From Trifolium pratense (lineage: Eukaryota; Streptophyta; Magnoliopsida; Fabales; Fabaceae), in NCBI RefSeq assembly GCF_020283565.1, contig NC_060059.1, forward strand, positions 45,714,572 to 45,778,571: a stretch of 64,000 nt of DNA, read 5' to 3'. Made by a program: the position numbers and the translations under genes. The notes beneath the pieces are model-generated. The model had not been told where the DNA came from and did not search any database. It worked only from the letters and a program-made list of their open reading frames with translations. This document shows, in pieces, positions 11,697-21,620 of the stretch (position 1 is its first letter; every line of letters begins with the position of its first letter).

Positions 11697-13297
11697 TCAT
11701 CTCATCTATTTCCTTCTGACTGAGAAAAAGATTAATCTAGGAGATTATTTGTTTGAAAGGATCTGCGAAGCCATTCATCTTAGTAAGACTCAGAGGAGAA
11801 CTTCCATTGTTCATCCTAGACTTCTATCTGAGCTCTTCTTTCAATGCAGGATTGTCAAGCTTATGAAGAAATTTGATCCTGATCTAGTTGCTACGGAAGT
11901 CAGACCAGAAGTTCTGTCTGCTAGCTTCTTGACCAAGATGCACATTATCAGCACTAAAGTGGTTCAGCCTCAGCAAGATTTTCTAGTCAATTCTGGTGAC
12001 CCATTTTATTTGGATGACTACCCCATCATCTCAGAACTTGATTGCGAAGAAGTAATTCAGAACTTCTTAGCAAACCTAAGAGAACAAGGTCACAAGGTTA
12101 CAAGGGCTATGGTACCTCCTGCTCCAACTTTTGATCCTCATGGATTAAGAAAAAGAGGATCTAAGAGAAAGGCTGAGACTCAGAAGGAGGAAGTTCAGTC
12201 AGATCTTCTGAAGCAAAAGAAGATCAAGGTTGAAAAGGAAGATGAGAAGAGGACTAAGCAGAAGCATGAAACTCCTGCTAAGAAGATTGCTGCAGAACCT
12301 TCTGCGCCTCAGAAGAGGAAATTACAGCTTGATGATGAGGCTGAAGACTTTGAGGAAACTGATACAGATGAGCAGACAATTGGTGAAAGGCTTCAGCAAA
12401 AGAAGAAAGCTCATGCTAACAAAGGTAAGTCTCTTAAGCTCACCTCTGAAACTGATAAGGAATTAGGCTATTCTAAACCTCTCCAAACCATTCATCCTGA
12501 ATCATCCAAACCCATCAATATTTCCTCATCTGACAACTCAGAGGAACAAAGTTGTTCAACTGATGAACTCATCAAAGGAGGTAAAACAATGCTTTCAAAA
12601 CTTACCTCTAATGATAAGTCTCAGAAGTTGGACAAACAAGTTTCTTCTAACAACCCTCTCCATGAACTAGAAAAACATCTTAGCCCAGACACTTTAAACA
12701 CACACACATTCACTCATGAAACCTCTCAACCACAAAAATCTCCAAAGAAACACCAATAACCAGAAAAACAACAACCTCTTACCTCTTCTCAGTCATGCAG
12801 AAATTGAGTTTACAAGATCATAGGCTGCCAGAAAAGCTGAAGAGGATAGAAAGGCTGAAGAGGACAGTATTTTTCAAGCTTTGAGGAGATGCAGATTAGA
12901 ATCTGAATTGATAAACAGATTAGAGGCAGAGCGTATTGAAGCGGAAAGGCTCGCTCTTGAGAAGCCTTTGTTGATTGAGTATTCTGAAGTTATTGGTTCT
13001 TCATCTGATAAAGGAAAAGCTCCTATGGATTCAGTAATGGAGGATAAGCTCAAGGTTCTGGAGGAAGCAATTGGGAATCAAAGGTCTGACCATCAACAAC
13101 TTGCAGGAAAAATGGACACTCTGGACACCAAAGTGGATGGTCTTCATGAAAAATTTGACAAGATTCTTGCCCTCCTCTCATCTAAACCCTATGCTTCTTA
13201 TGTCTTTGCACTCATGATTGTTCTGTTTATTTTATTCTTGCACATTCCAACCTTGATTTTTTTTTTTTATTTGTGTACTTGTTTGGAAATTTTTTGA
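11697..13297 (+). pseudogene. Envelope-like ORF of SIRE-like element, N-terminus lost, frameshifted
   Basis: Reading from about 11697, the protein is continuous to the stop at 12759. The first residues of that open frame (PNPCTPL) come from MITE sequence and are not native. A Lys/Glu-rich, charged region follows. After 12759 the coding sequence continues in another frame through a clear coiled-coil (repeats of RKAEED, then ESELINRLEAERIEAERL) to a C-terminal hydrophobic anchor (SYVFALMIVLFILFLHIP) ending at 13297. A coiled-coil next to a membrane anchor is what was described for the SIRE1 envelope-like protein; no envelope function has been shown for such plant ORFs. At least one frameshift and an in-frame stop near 12826, together with the missing N-terminus, make it a relic. 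Confidence 0.75.
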
Positions 13298-13436
13298 GGT
13301 CTTAATGTTTTAAATGTTCTTTATATAACGTAAATTCAACAAGCATCTAAAGAGGCAGCTAAAGGAAAACAAGAATTTTTTTTATTAATGATTGAAATAC
13401 TTAGGTACATAAGTAACTGAAAAGAAAACCTAGAAA

Positions 13437-13721
13437 CTACTCTGAGGAAATCTCAGATTCTTCAGGCTCTGAAGATTTTTTCTCGGATTCATCTGAGGAG
13501 ATCTCTATAGGGTCTTCTTCTTCCTCAAGAACATATGTGGCCAAGTACTCAGCGTAATCAGCATCAATTTCATCTTCTTGAGATTCTGATTCTGATGAGA
13601 TTACTATAATCTCAGCCTCTTGTTTCTTCTTTTCCTGCTCCTGCTGCTGCTTGTTGTCTCTCTCTTTTTCTTCTTCCTTCTTACGATGGAACTCTGCGAT
13701 TCTCATGCTAAATCTTTTCAT
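13437..13721 (-). CDS. Antisense ORF in the 3' region of the SIRE-like element, SIM-like motifs
   Basis: A 94-codon frame lies on the strand opposite to the element, between the envelope-like ORF and the polypurine tracts. It starts at ATG 13721 (MKRFSMRIAEF); further upstream the frame stays open but has only TTG. The first third is a Lys/Glu/Gln-rich likely coiled-coil. The rest is acidic with two copies of a hydrophobic core followed by Ser and acidic residues (EIIVISSESES and PIEISSDESE), the pattern of SUMO-interacting motifs. A TATAAATA lies about 67 bases upstream of the ATG. Antisense ORFs are known in some plant LTR elements; whether this one is made is unknown. It could be chance, since GA-rich sequence favours open acidic frames. 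Confidence 0.45.
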   Translation of the reverse strand: MKRFSMRIAEFHRKKEEEKERDNKQQQEQEKKKQEAEIIVISSESESQEDEIDADYAEYLATYVLEEEEDPIEISSDESEKKSSEPEESEISSE

Positions 13722-13787
13722 CTTTTTTTTGTTAGTTGCTCTTTCTTGGTTTGTTACTTGGTGAGTAACAAGGGAAGACAAGTAACG

Positions 13788-13795
13788 TATTTATA
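13788..13795 (-). promoter_or_regulatory. TATA-box candidate for the antisense ORF
   Basis: TATAAATA on the minus strand, about 67 bases before the ATG at 13721. The spacing would give a start site near 13760 and a short leader. Confidence 0.4.
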
Positions 13796-13920
13796 GACTA
13801 TTTGGCGCGTTGGTTTTATCTTTTAAATTTATTTCTCCTCTCGTAACAACCAATCTTTATCTTTGACTGTCTTGGAATTCTCCACTTTTGACCATTGACT
13901 GTTACTTTTTGATAATGACA

Positions 13921-14345
13921 AAAGGGGGAGTAGTTACGCATTAATTGATATGTCTCAAAACCTGAAACCACGCATAAGTTTGTTAATAAAGTTTGTTACT
14001 TTTTCTTATTTTTTATGCGGAGACTAAGTGTTTAAAACTGAAAAATAAATTTTCATATGTAAGGATAAGTAAAGAGTGCAATCTTAACTTAACCTTATGA
14101 GACTTAGGGGGAGAGTTTGCAAACCTCTCATCCTAAAGAAAAATATGAAATCTTATTTCATTTTAAAACAACTTAATCTTATACTAAATTAAAATATCAT
14201 GGATAATACTTAAACTAAGGCTTTATGGAGTATCAATCTTAGGGGGAGCTTGCAAAACTCATAAACCTAAGAGAAACATGATAAATTAATTTAACAACAA
14301 TTGTCAATTAATACTTATGTTTGTCATCAACAAAAAGGGGGAGAT
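13921..14345 (+). promoter_or_regulatory. Cluster of polypurine tracts before the 3' LTR
   Basis: GGGGGAG tracts occur at about 13921-13930, 14107-14113, 14242-14248 and 14332-14344, the last touching the LTR start. Plus-strand priming should use the last one. The middle two are parts of a repeated block (CTTAGGGGGAG, then GCAAAAC/GCAAACC and a CCTAA...GAAA tail). Repeated polypurine tracts are a Sirevirus hallmark. Confidence 0.8.
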
Positions 14346-15379
14346 TGTTGGAACAAAATTGATTTAAAATTGTTGCCCCCAAAATCCATTAAGGTTTTGA
14401 TGATAACAAAGTATTAAATGTACAATTGGAGATACTAAAAATTTATTTTAAGTGTGCAGAACTATCATACAGGAAAGTTCTGAAGCAAGACCAGAAGTTT
14501 AGTTCTCAGAAGTTCTTGATATCTCAGAGGATATGAACTTCAGAAGTTATGTGTATCAGAGGTTGAAGACCTCAGAACTTGTTAACTCTGAAGCCAATCA
14601 AACTCTAATGATTATCTTGGATTGTGTGAAGATTAGAAATTGAGGGTCAACTCTTTTACCAATGAAGAAAAGGACCTTTCAACATTGATCAGAACAACTT
14701 CTTACATTTTGCCTATCCATAAGGGAGAACGTGACTTGTCTGGTTTCTTAGCTGAATAAGGAAAGTCTTCTCTACACCAGGTCAAAGTTACTGAAACTCT
14801 TACTCTGTTTTAGTAACATCCAAACTGCATCAAGACAGATACAAGAAGACAAAGCTTTTCAGTAATATAAATACTAGAAGAAGTGTATTGCAAAACATCA
14901 TCACACACACAAACAAGCTTTCAATCTTACAATACAAGCTCTCAACCTCTGAACCAAGAAATTCATTTCTTATTCAAAATACTTTGAAGTCTTTGTGTAC
15001 TCATTGTATTTTATCTTTAAGGTTCTTTAAGAGTATTGTATTACAATCAACAAACTTTATTTACTTTCTTAAGTTTGAGAAGTCTCTTGCTGTGTGCTTG
15101 AGCATTGTAGGGAAGTCTCTTGCTGTGTGCTTGAGCAATTGTAATCTTGTGTGATTATAGTGAAATCCCTTGGAAGTGCAAGGGGATTGTACTACTCTCG
15201 TTTTGTGAGAGGAACCAGTATAAATTTGTTGTGTGCTTTCTCTCCCTCTGATCTCTGTTATTGTGTTCGCTTATTTATCCGCTGCTATCTTAGTTAAGTT
15301 GAGAACTTGAAAAAGTTTTAACTTATCTAAAACACAATTCAACACCCCCTCCCCCCCTTCTTGTGTTTTCACACCTTCA
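14346..15379 (+). repeat. 3' LTR of the plus-strand SIRE-like element (1034 bp)
   Basis: It begins TGTTGGAACAAAATTG directly after the polypurine tract and ends TGTTTTCACACCTTCA. It carries the same blocks as the LTR at 5789-6887 in inverse orientation. The open frame at 14888-15154 inside it is not a gene. The next five bases, GTTTG, would be one half of its target duplication. Confidence 0.92.
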
Positions 15380-16079
15380 GTTTGATTATGTGGATAGCTA
15401 ACTCGATTACAATCATTTGGGTACTAGTTTGGTGAATTATTGATCCAAATTGAGTTATATGAGAAACTTTGAAGTTGAGGCTCAGAAGAATATTTTGTGC
15501 AGAATTTTGGAGGGGTAAAATCCAAAAAATTATAAAATAGGAGGATAAAATTCCGGATTTTAAAATAGGGGTAAAATTCTGATTTATTCAAAATAGGGGG
15601 TAAAACTGCATTTAAGCCAATAAAATTTCAAGTAAATGATGTCTATTTTGTCAAACAAAAAAAAGTACTGTATATTATATTTATGACTTTTTTTTTTACA
15701 AGGGATGAAGAAGACATGAAATTATTTTCTTTTTTAAAAAAGTCTCAATTTTTTTTTTTTTTTAAGTTTTCTTTGAAGAATTGTGAGTAAATTTTTTGTC
15801 GCTAATGCTATTCTTCCTAATTATGGTAGAAGGGATTCTGGTAATCTGAAATAGGAACGAGAGATAAGTAATATTTAGTTAAATATTTTCCTGCTAAAAT
15901 TTCGTAGGTAAGTAGTTGACAACACTAAATAAATATTAGCCACAATTATTCAAAAATAATCTAAGTCTAGTTTCAAATTCAATCATGAAAATATAGCAAC
16001 ATTATCACATTCTTGAGGGCAAGCATTATTGTTCATTGTTATCATATCCGCTAAAAAGATTTAACCATATGTTTACGAA
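15380..16079. other. AT-rich intergenic DNA with an old MITE fragment
   Basis: Around 15510-15620 are three spaced repeats of GGGGTAAAAT-type words ending in CTGCATTTAAGCC, which resembles the right terminus of the Mutator-like MITEs further on. Its left partner is not seen. No gene is visible. Confidence 0.4.
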
Positions 16080-16179
16080 ATTTTTTTTTCTACCCCAACA
16101 ATTATTCATCTATCCAAACATTAATTTTGAATGGACGAATTTATCCTCATATATAAACTAAAAGCCTGAAGAAAAATTT

Positions 16180-16480
16180 TTGGTTATTGGAGGAATACTT
16201 TGGAAAAAAGTGTTCTGGTATGTAAATTTCTTTTTTGATTACTGTAACACTTTAGAAAAGTGTTCAGGTATATGAAATTTTTCTAAATTTTTTTTATTAC
16301 CGGAACACTTTGAAAAAAATGTTCAGATATATAAAAAAAATTTAAATTTTTTTTTATTATCGGAACACTTTGAAAAAAAGTGTTCAGGTATATAAAAAAT
16401 TTCTAAATTTTTTTTGTTACCTGAACACTTTGAAAAAAAGTATTCGGGTAAGGTATGTAAATTTTTATTTTTTTTTTAAC
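16180..16480. repeat. Left arm repeats of the fold-back element
   Basis: About five copies of a 60-bp unit with the core GGAACACTTTGAAAAAAAGT and GTTCAGGTATAT, separated by T-runs. They are the inverse of the repeats at 17018-17370. Confidence 0.8.
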
Positions 16481-16652
16481 AAAACACTTTTTTTTTTGTT
16501 ACATAAAACGAATATATATGGAAGGACTTGGCACAGGAGAAACCTTGGAGAGGTTTACACATAATCTCACTAGAAAAGTTCATTCATTGCAGCATCAGAA
16601 TAAACCAACTTCTTCACTTTACTGGCTAATATGAAACCTCAAATTCAACATG

Positions 16653-17002
16653 TTAACTGGATCTAATTCTCTTATGGTTGATTTTTCCATCAGATTTGAG
16701 AGTTCCACTAGAGTCTCCTTCAGACGAAGCTTCTCGCGACTTGGTAAAAGAACTCGAAAGATCAGCATAGAGATCAACTGCCATTCTGATATTACTATTG
16801 AGTCTCTAATCAAACCAGCATTTCTGCTCAAAATATCCGGCATCCTGGACTCATGATTTTGGTTAATCTCGTTGATTAAAAGCCGATTTTGATTCAAAAT
16901 ATCTTGTGCCTGCACTAAACTCTTCTGAAATACCTGTAAAACTCTACTATCTACTTGACTTGTATCACCTCATTCGAAGTTTGGGGCATCACAAGCAGAC
17001 AT
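16653..17002 (-). pseudogene. ELF4-like (EARLY FLOWERING 4 family) pseudogene
   Basis: On the minus strand an ATG at 17002 opens a frame of normal ELF4-like size (about 116 codons, no intron). The conserved ELF4 block is plain: VFQKSLVQAQDILNQNRLLI, then NEINQNHESRMPDILSRNAG, then GLIR. Two breaks are visible: an in-frame TGA at 16970-16972 after ten codons, and one missing base near 16803-16805. After that the family sequence goes on in a second frame (MAVDLYADLSSSFTKS, then SSEGDSSGTLKSDGK) to a stop at 16653-16655. ELF4 proteins are small helical partners of ELF3 and LUX in the evening complex of the plant clock; the C-terminal Ser-rich tail points to the ELF4-L type. The pseudogene lies exactly between the arms of a transposon, so it looks captured. 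Family identity is strong; subgroup is inference. Confidence 0.88.
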
Positions 17003-17017
17003 GTTTGCCGAGAACAG

Positions 17018-17370
17018 TCACAAGTTTTTAGAAAAATTTTACATACCTGAACATTTTTTTCCAAAATGTTTTGTTAACAAAAAAAAATTAGAAAATTTTT
17101 GCATACCTGAACACGTTTTTCCAAAGTGTTCAGATAACAAAAAAAAAATTAGAAAATTTTTATATACCTCAACATTTTTTTCCAAATGTTCCGGTAATAA
17201 AAAAAAATTAGAAAAATTTTATATACCCGAACACTTTTTTCTAAAGTGTTCCGGTAATAAAAAAATTTAGAAAAATTTCATATACCTAAATATTTTTTTT
17301 TCAAAGTGTTCCGGTAACCAAAATAAAATTTACATACCAAAACATTTTTTTCCAAAGTGTTCCGGTAACC
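17018..17370. repeat. Right arm repeats of the fold-back element
   Basis: Six imperfect copies of ACATACCTGAACA...CCAAAGTGTTC(C/A)GGTAAC with A-runs, the inverse of the left arm. The open frame read through them (17001-17270) is repeat-driven and not a gene. Confidence 0.8.
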
Positions 17371-17437
17371 AAATATTGTTCTTCAAGGTTTTAGATGTTG
17401 GGATAGATGGACAATTATTGGGATAAAAAGAAAAAAT

Positions 17438-18162
17438 TCTATCTTTACATGCAAAGGATACTTAGTTTACACCAACAACAAAAAATGTTCAACTTTATAA
17501 TAAATGTTGTCTTAGTGCAAAGGGCCGAGTTAGGACGCTGATGTAGTATTATAAAAGAGACAGAGTTTGGTTATCGTGCATAAGCCAAACTTATGCACCA
17601 TGCATAAGTAATGAAAATTACTCAATGCACCCCCCCATTTACTCCACGCACTCCCATATGCTACCCCATTACTCTCACGCCCCCCATTTACTCTGTGCCC
17701 CCACATGCTACCTCATTACTTGCGCCCCCCATTTGCTTAGCGCACCCCCTAATTTTTATTTTCTTTTTCTCCCCTAGATTTCTTACGAGCCCCCCAATTT
17801 TTTTTCCTACTCCAGATTTCTAGTGCGTCCCCCAAATTTCTAACGTGCCCCCCATTTCCAATTAAATAATAACTTTTGTTCCTTTGAAGTACATATTTTA
17901 AGAATCTATTTTCAATTAATTGTGTTGGATGATTATATAGTCATATTTTAATTTAAAATTACATACTAAAACATGTACCGTAATTATGGTTTAATTTATT
18001 ACAATTAACATAAATCATTAGACGAAACCATTGGTTTTTTGTTTTATTACAAAACAATTAGACAATTATTTTGGTTTCACATAGAAAACTATCAAAACCA
18101 TTAAACCATACTTATGGTTTCAGTAATAATCAGTATTTAAAATCATTAAACCATTTAGTGTA
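17438..18162. repeat. Intergenic repeats: palindrome, C-rich block, and start of the AAACCAT array
   Basis: Includes a perfect inverted repeat GTGCATAAG...CTTATGCAC near 17577-17599 and a C-rich block (17630-17850) of irregular CCCCCCATTTACTC-type units. From about 17990 there are AAACCAT/ATGGTTT words that belong to the same 120-bp family as 25483-25860. No gene. Confidence 0.5.
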
Positions 18163-21100
18163 TGTTGGGTTTTTGTATGTTGGCTACATTTTGCAAAAAC
18201 ATCTTTTAGCCAAGTGTTGAGACATATGTGCGTACACCAAGTGTTGAGACAGATATAACAACACTTGTATGTCTGATTGTTCGCGCCAGCTAGTGTTTTT
18301 ATTTTCTACTCAATCTTTCGAAGATTTGATTGAAGAATTGTTTCGTGGTTTCTTACTCAACAAGGCGCACGTGATCAATGTGTTTCAGAAGGCAGCTGAA
18401 CCCTAGTTCTATTTTCTAAAGGAATAAAATAACTTTTAGAAAATATAATATTTGTTTCAAAAATATATCTTGTGAAGATTGCTGCAGAAAATATAAAAGA
18501 TTTATTTCAAATAAATCTTTGTGCTTCAAGAAGATTAGAAGATTTAATTTTAAAATATATTTACAACAAATATATTTATGGGAGGAATATTTGATGCAAA
18601 GAAAGATTTGGTAAAAATATATATTTTGCATCTAGAAGATTTCTTGGAGCTGGATCATTGTGAAAAGCCCACGAGGCTCTGCTATTTACAGGGTGCTGTG
18701 TAACGACCCAAATTTATTATTCACTATGTAAGTGTTTATTTATTTGGTGACGTGACTTTTATGTAAGATAGTAACTTTAGGTTATTTATCGAGAAATTTA
18801 ATTAACGCGCGAGTTAGTGAGAGTTAATGCGTTATTGGGCCAGCCAATTGGGCTTGAGGCCCAATGGGCCTTGTCTCATGAGTGGGGGGCGCTACTTATG
18901 GCCTTAATAGAGAGAGAAACTCATTTTCTCAACATTTGTGAAGGATGAAGAGAGAAGGGAGAGCTCAAGAGCTAGGGCAAGGGAAAAGTGAAGAGATTCA
19001 AGAGCAATCTTCGAGTTTTCTTCGAATCCAGGTAAGAGAGTAGATTTCATATTCGTGGGTGACTCGAGGAAGGGGAGAATGTCGATTTCTCCTCACCCGA
19101 ACTTCCTCCACCCCATTTTCGTTTTAGTTTTGGATGGATTTTCTTAATGGAAATCGAATCTAAGGTTCATAACATGTTTAACATGCTTTTATCATGATGT
19201 ATGAACGGATTTACTTGATAAAAACGAATTTTATAGATGATTAAACTCAAGAACTTTGTGTTCTTGAGAGTTTTGAGTAAAAGTGTTAAATCTCTACTTT
19301 TTCGTAGTAAAAATGGTAGATCGGTGAAATGAACCGTCCTTTTTTGTTTAGATATGTTTGTTGCACTTGAATACAAACTCATTTGGGATTTATAACATGA
19401 AAAATGGGATTTTTGGGTGAATTGGTGTGGAAAACGCAGGTTTTGAACTGTCCTGACAGGAGGCGCTCGCTAGGCCCTCGCTCAGCGAATGTGTGGCGAA
19501 CAGCTCGCCACAGCTCGCTGCAGCTCGCCATGAGCTGGTGACCCACTGGTGTGGTTCGCTGTGTCTCGCTGAGCCTTCGCTCAGCGAAGGCCTCTGTGAC
19601 AGCATTTTTTGTTAATTGTTTTAAGTGCATTTGGGCACTTGTAACATGGATTTAAGGTATCCTAACATGCAATTAAGTGTTTGTAACCATGATTGATTGC
19701 TTGTTGATGAATAATGATGTGTTGATGAATTGTTGTTGATTGTGTTGATGATGTTTATTTAAATGTCAAAGAAGTATATTAAGGTGTTAATCAACTTAAT
19801 AAAGAAGGATATTAGGATTATGTTATTCTAATAAAGAAGTATATCGAATTATGTTATTCGATAAAGACGGATATTAAGGTATTGATTATCTTAATAAAGA
19901 CGGACGTTGGATAGTGTTCCACGTTATTGTTGATGGGCTATATGCCAAAATTGTTGATGGATATATTCATGAGTTTTGAGTGCATGCATCATGAATATTT
20001 AGGGATATTGGCTTGTCCAATAAAGACGGATATCGAACTATATTTGTTTGATAAAGACGGATATCGAAGGTGAGATACTCTGATAAAGACGATGGTACCA
20101 CATGCATTAGAGGTGTCTAGAGGACATAACATGAATGTGAAGCATTAGATTGCATTAGGAATTATGTGTGCATTTTATGATAAATGATGTTTGACACATA
20201 CTTGGTAAATGTTGATTGTTAATCCGTATGTGAGGAGTAGAGTCCGTCATGACTATAAAATGAACAACGCAGGGTCCGTCATGACCATAATCTGAACAAT
20301 GTATTTGTGGTGTTAGATTACATTAGGAACTTTATGTATATTCCTATTTGTAACTGAGTTATGTGATATTTGTTGATGTTTTGGTATTGTCCGAGACGAC
20401 GTGAAACTATATGTTTGTTGAATTTTGTGGATGATTGATTATGTGATAATTGTTGACGTATAAGTGATGTTTGAATTATAATTTGTCTGGTAGATTATAA
20501 TGGAATGATAGATGTTGGTGAATATGTATAGATGTATGATATATGCATGAATATTGAGAAGTGTTTAAGTACCATTTACTTACACTTATATTTTGAGTAT
20601 GTTATCTAACTCTCTTTTATGTGTTATGTACTGGACCGTTGGGGGTCCAGATTCACAGGTTTTGTGGTTATCGATGTCAAGTCGTCGGTGAAGCTCTGCT
20701 CTGATTGTGACACGGGAAAGGGTTTTATATTGTATATAAAGTCTATTGTCTAGGTTGTTTTGTATAATCAAGAAATACATTATTTGATTCAAAGATTTGT
20801 ATAAACACTGCTTTTACTAATTAATTACATTAGTATTATTTTGATTGAAGAGTGTAATGCTCGAACCATGACTTTTATAATAACAAACTTTGATTTTCCG
20901 CCGCGTATTTTGAAAAAGATTTTACTAAAGGTAGAAATATATAAATAATGGGTTTGGGTGTTACATGCTGCTAACCCTATTTTATTCACCGAAACTTGAA
21001 GCTAAAATAGAATATCAAAGATGTAGTCTTTTAAGGGTTTCGTGTCTTTAAGCCACTCTCTAGGAGAGTTGGTGTAAAGTGAACCACTTGGGTTGTGAGA

Positions 21101-21605
21101 TGGTCACTATGTCCTCACTCAGAAACCTATAGGTAGTGAGTTGAGTATTGTAATTGGAGGAAGCTTTTAAGCAACTCCAAATTGTGAACTTAGTCGTTGG
21201 CTAGGTGTTAATGTCATTGAAGTGTGTCTTCATCTTTGTCAAGGAGAGTGTCTCCATTCTGTTGTTATTGAAATCCTTACTGGTTGTAAGGTTGAGGGGA
21301 GTGAGACGGGGTCTCATATCTAGGAGTTCCTAGGTAGAAGTTGCATTGGGTAGGGATTAAGTGAGGAGTTGTAAACGGGGGAGTTTAGCTCTGAATTAAT
21401 ACTGCTGATAGTGAATTTCCTCCTGGATTGGTATCCCCCAGATTAGGCTGTTAGGCTGAACTGGGTTAACAATTATGTGTGTTGTTTATGCTTTTTAGTA
21501 TCTGTTTTTAATGCTCTGCTTTATTGTTCTTATTGCTAAGACAAGTGTTATGACAAGTGTCTGAACATCGTGGACAACACTTGTCTACTGTGTACCAGAA
21601 TTTCA
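18163..21605 (+). repeat. 5' LTR of the deleted copia element (1171 bp net)
   Basis: It begins TGTTGGGTTTTTGTATGTTGG and ends GTACCAGAATTTCA just before the PBS. The last 635 bp (20971-21605) are nearly identical to 24849-25482. It is interrupted by the solo LTR at 18699-20965. Confidence 0.9.
18699..20965 (+). mobile_element. Solo LTR, gypsy-type (TGTAACGACCC...GGGTGTTACA), TSD TGCTG
   Basis: The 2267-bp unit starts TGTAACGACCCAAATTT and ends GGGTTTGGGTGTTACA. The 5-bp repeat TGCTG flanks it at 18694-18698 and 20966-20970. The terminal words are common in plant gypsy elements of the Tekay/Del type (inference). It holds a GC-rich block of GCTCGC/CTCAGCGAA words at 19455-19600 and about six spaced copies of AATAAAGACGGATATCGAA-like sequence at 19795-20095. 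No gag or pol lies inside, so it is a solo LTR. Confidence 0.88.
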
Positions 21606-21606
21606 A

Positions 21607-21620
21607 TTGGTATCAGAGCA
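21607..21620 (+). promoter_or_regulatory. Primer binding site (initiator-Met tRNA)
   Basis: TTGGTATCAGAGCA directly after the 5' LTR end, with a one-base gap; this fixes the LTR boundary. Confidence 0.93.

Larger units (their letters stand above)
11697..15379 (+). mobile_element. 3' part of a plus-strand SIRE-like element
   Basis: The order is envelope-like ORF, antisense ORF, four polypurine-type GGGGGAG tracts, then a 1034-bp LTR. No gag or pol of this element is present in the window; its 5' part was separated by the MITE and LTR insertions at the left, or deleted. Envelope-like ORFs and several polypurine tracts are a known trait of Sireviruses. Confidence 0.82.
16080..17437. mobile_element. 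Fold-back element with tandem-repeat arms, carrying an ELF4-like fragment
   Basis: The two ends are inverted copies: left CTACCCCAACAATTATTCAT... and right ...CAATTATTGGGATAAAAAG. Inside each end is an array of repeats of about 60 bp, also inverted relative to each other (left about 16180-16480, right about 17018-17370), built around CCGGAACACTTTG...GTGTTCAGGTAT. The middle 500 bp is unique and contains an ELF4-like pseudogene. Tandem-repeat inverted arms are typical of Foldback and some Mutator-like elements. No clean target duplication was found, so exact ends are approximate and the superfamily is open. Confidence 0.72.

Noticed and set aside
11671..12759. A host gene starting at 11671
   Set aside because: Its start is MITE sequence, the downstream context (polypurine tracts and LTR) makes it the envelope-like ORF of a SIRE-like element.
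16250..17370. CRISPR-like array, because of regularly spaced ~60-bp repeats
   Set aside because: Units are contiguous, imperfect, A/T-run rich, and arranged as inverted arms of a transposon in a plant genome.
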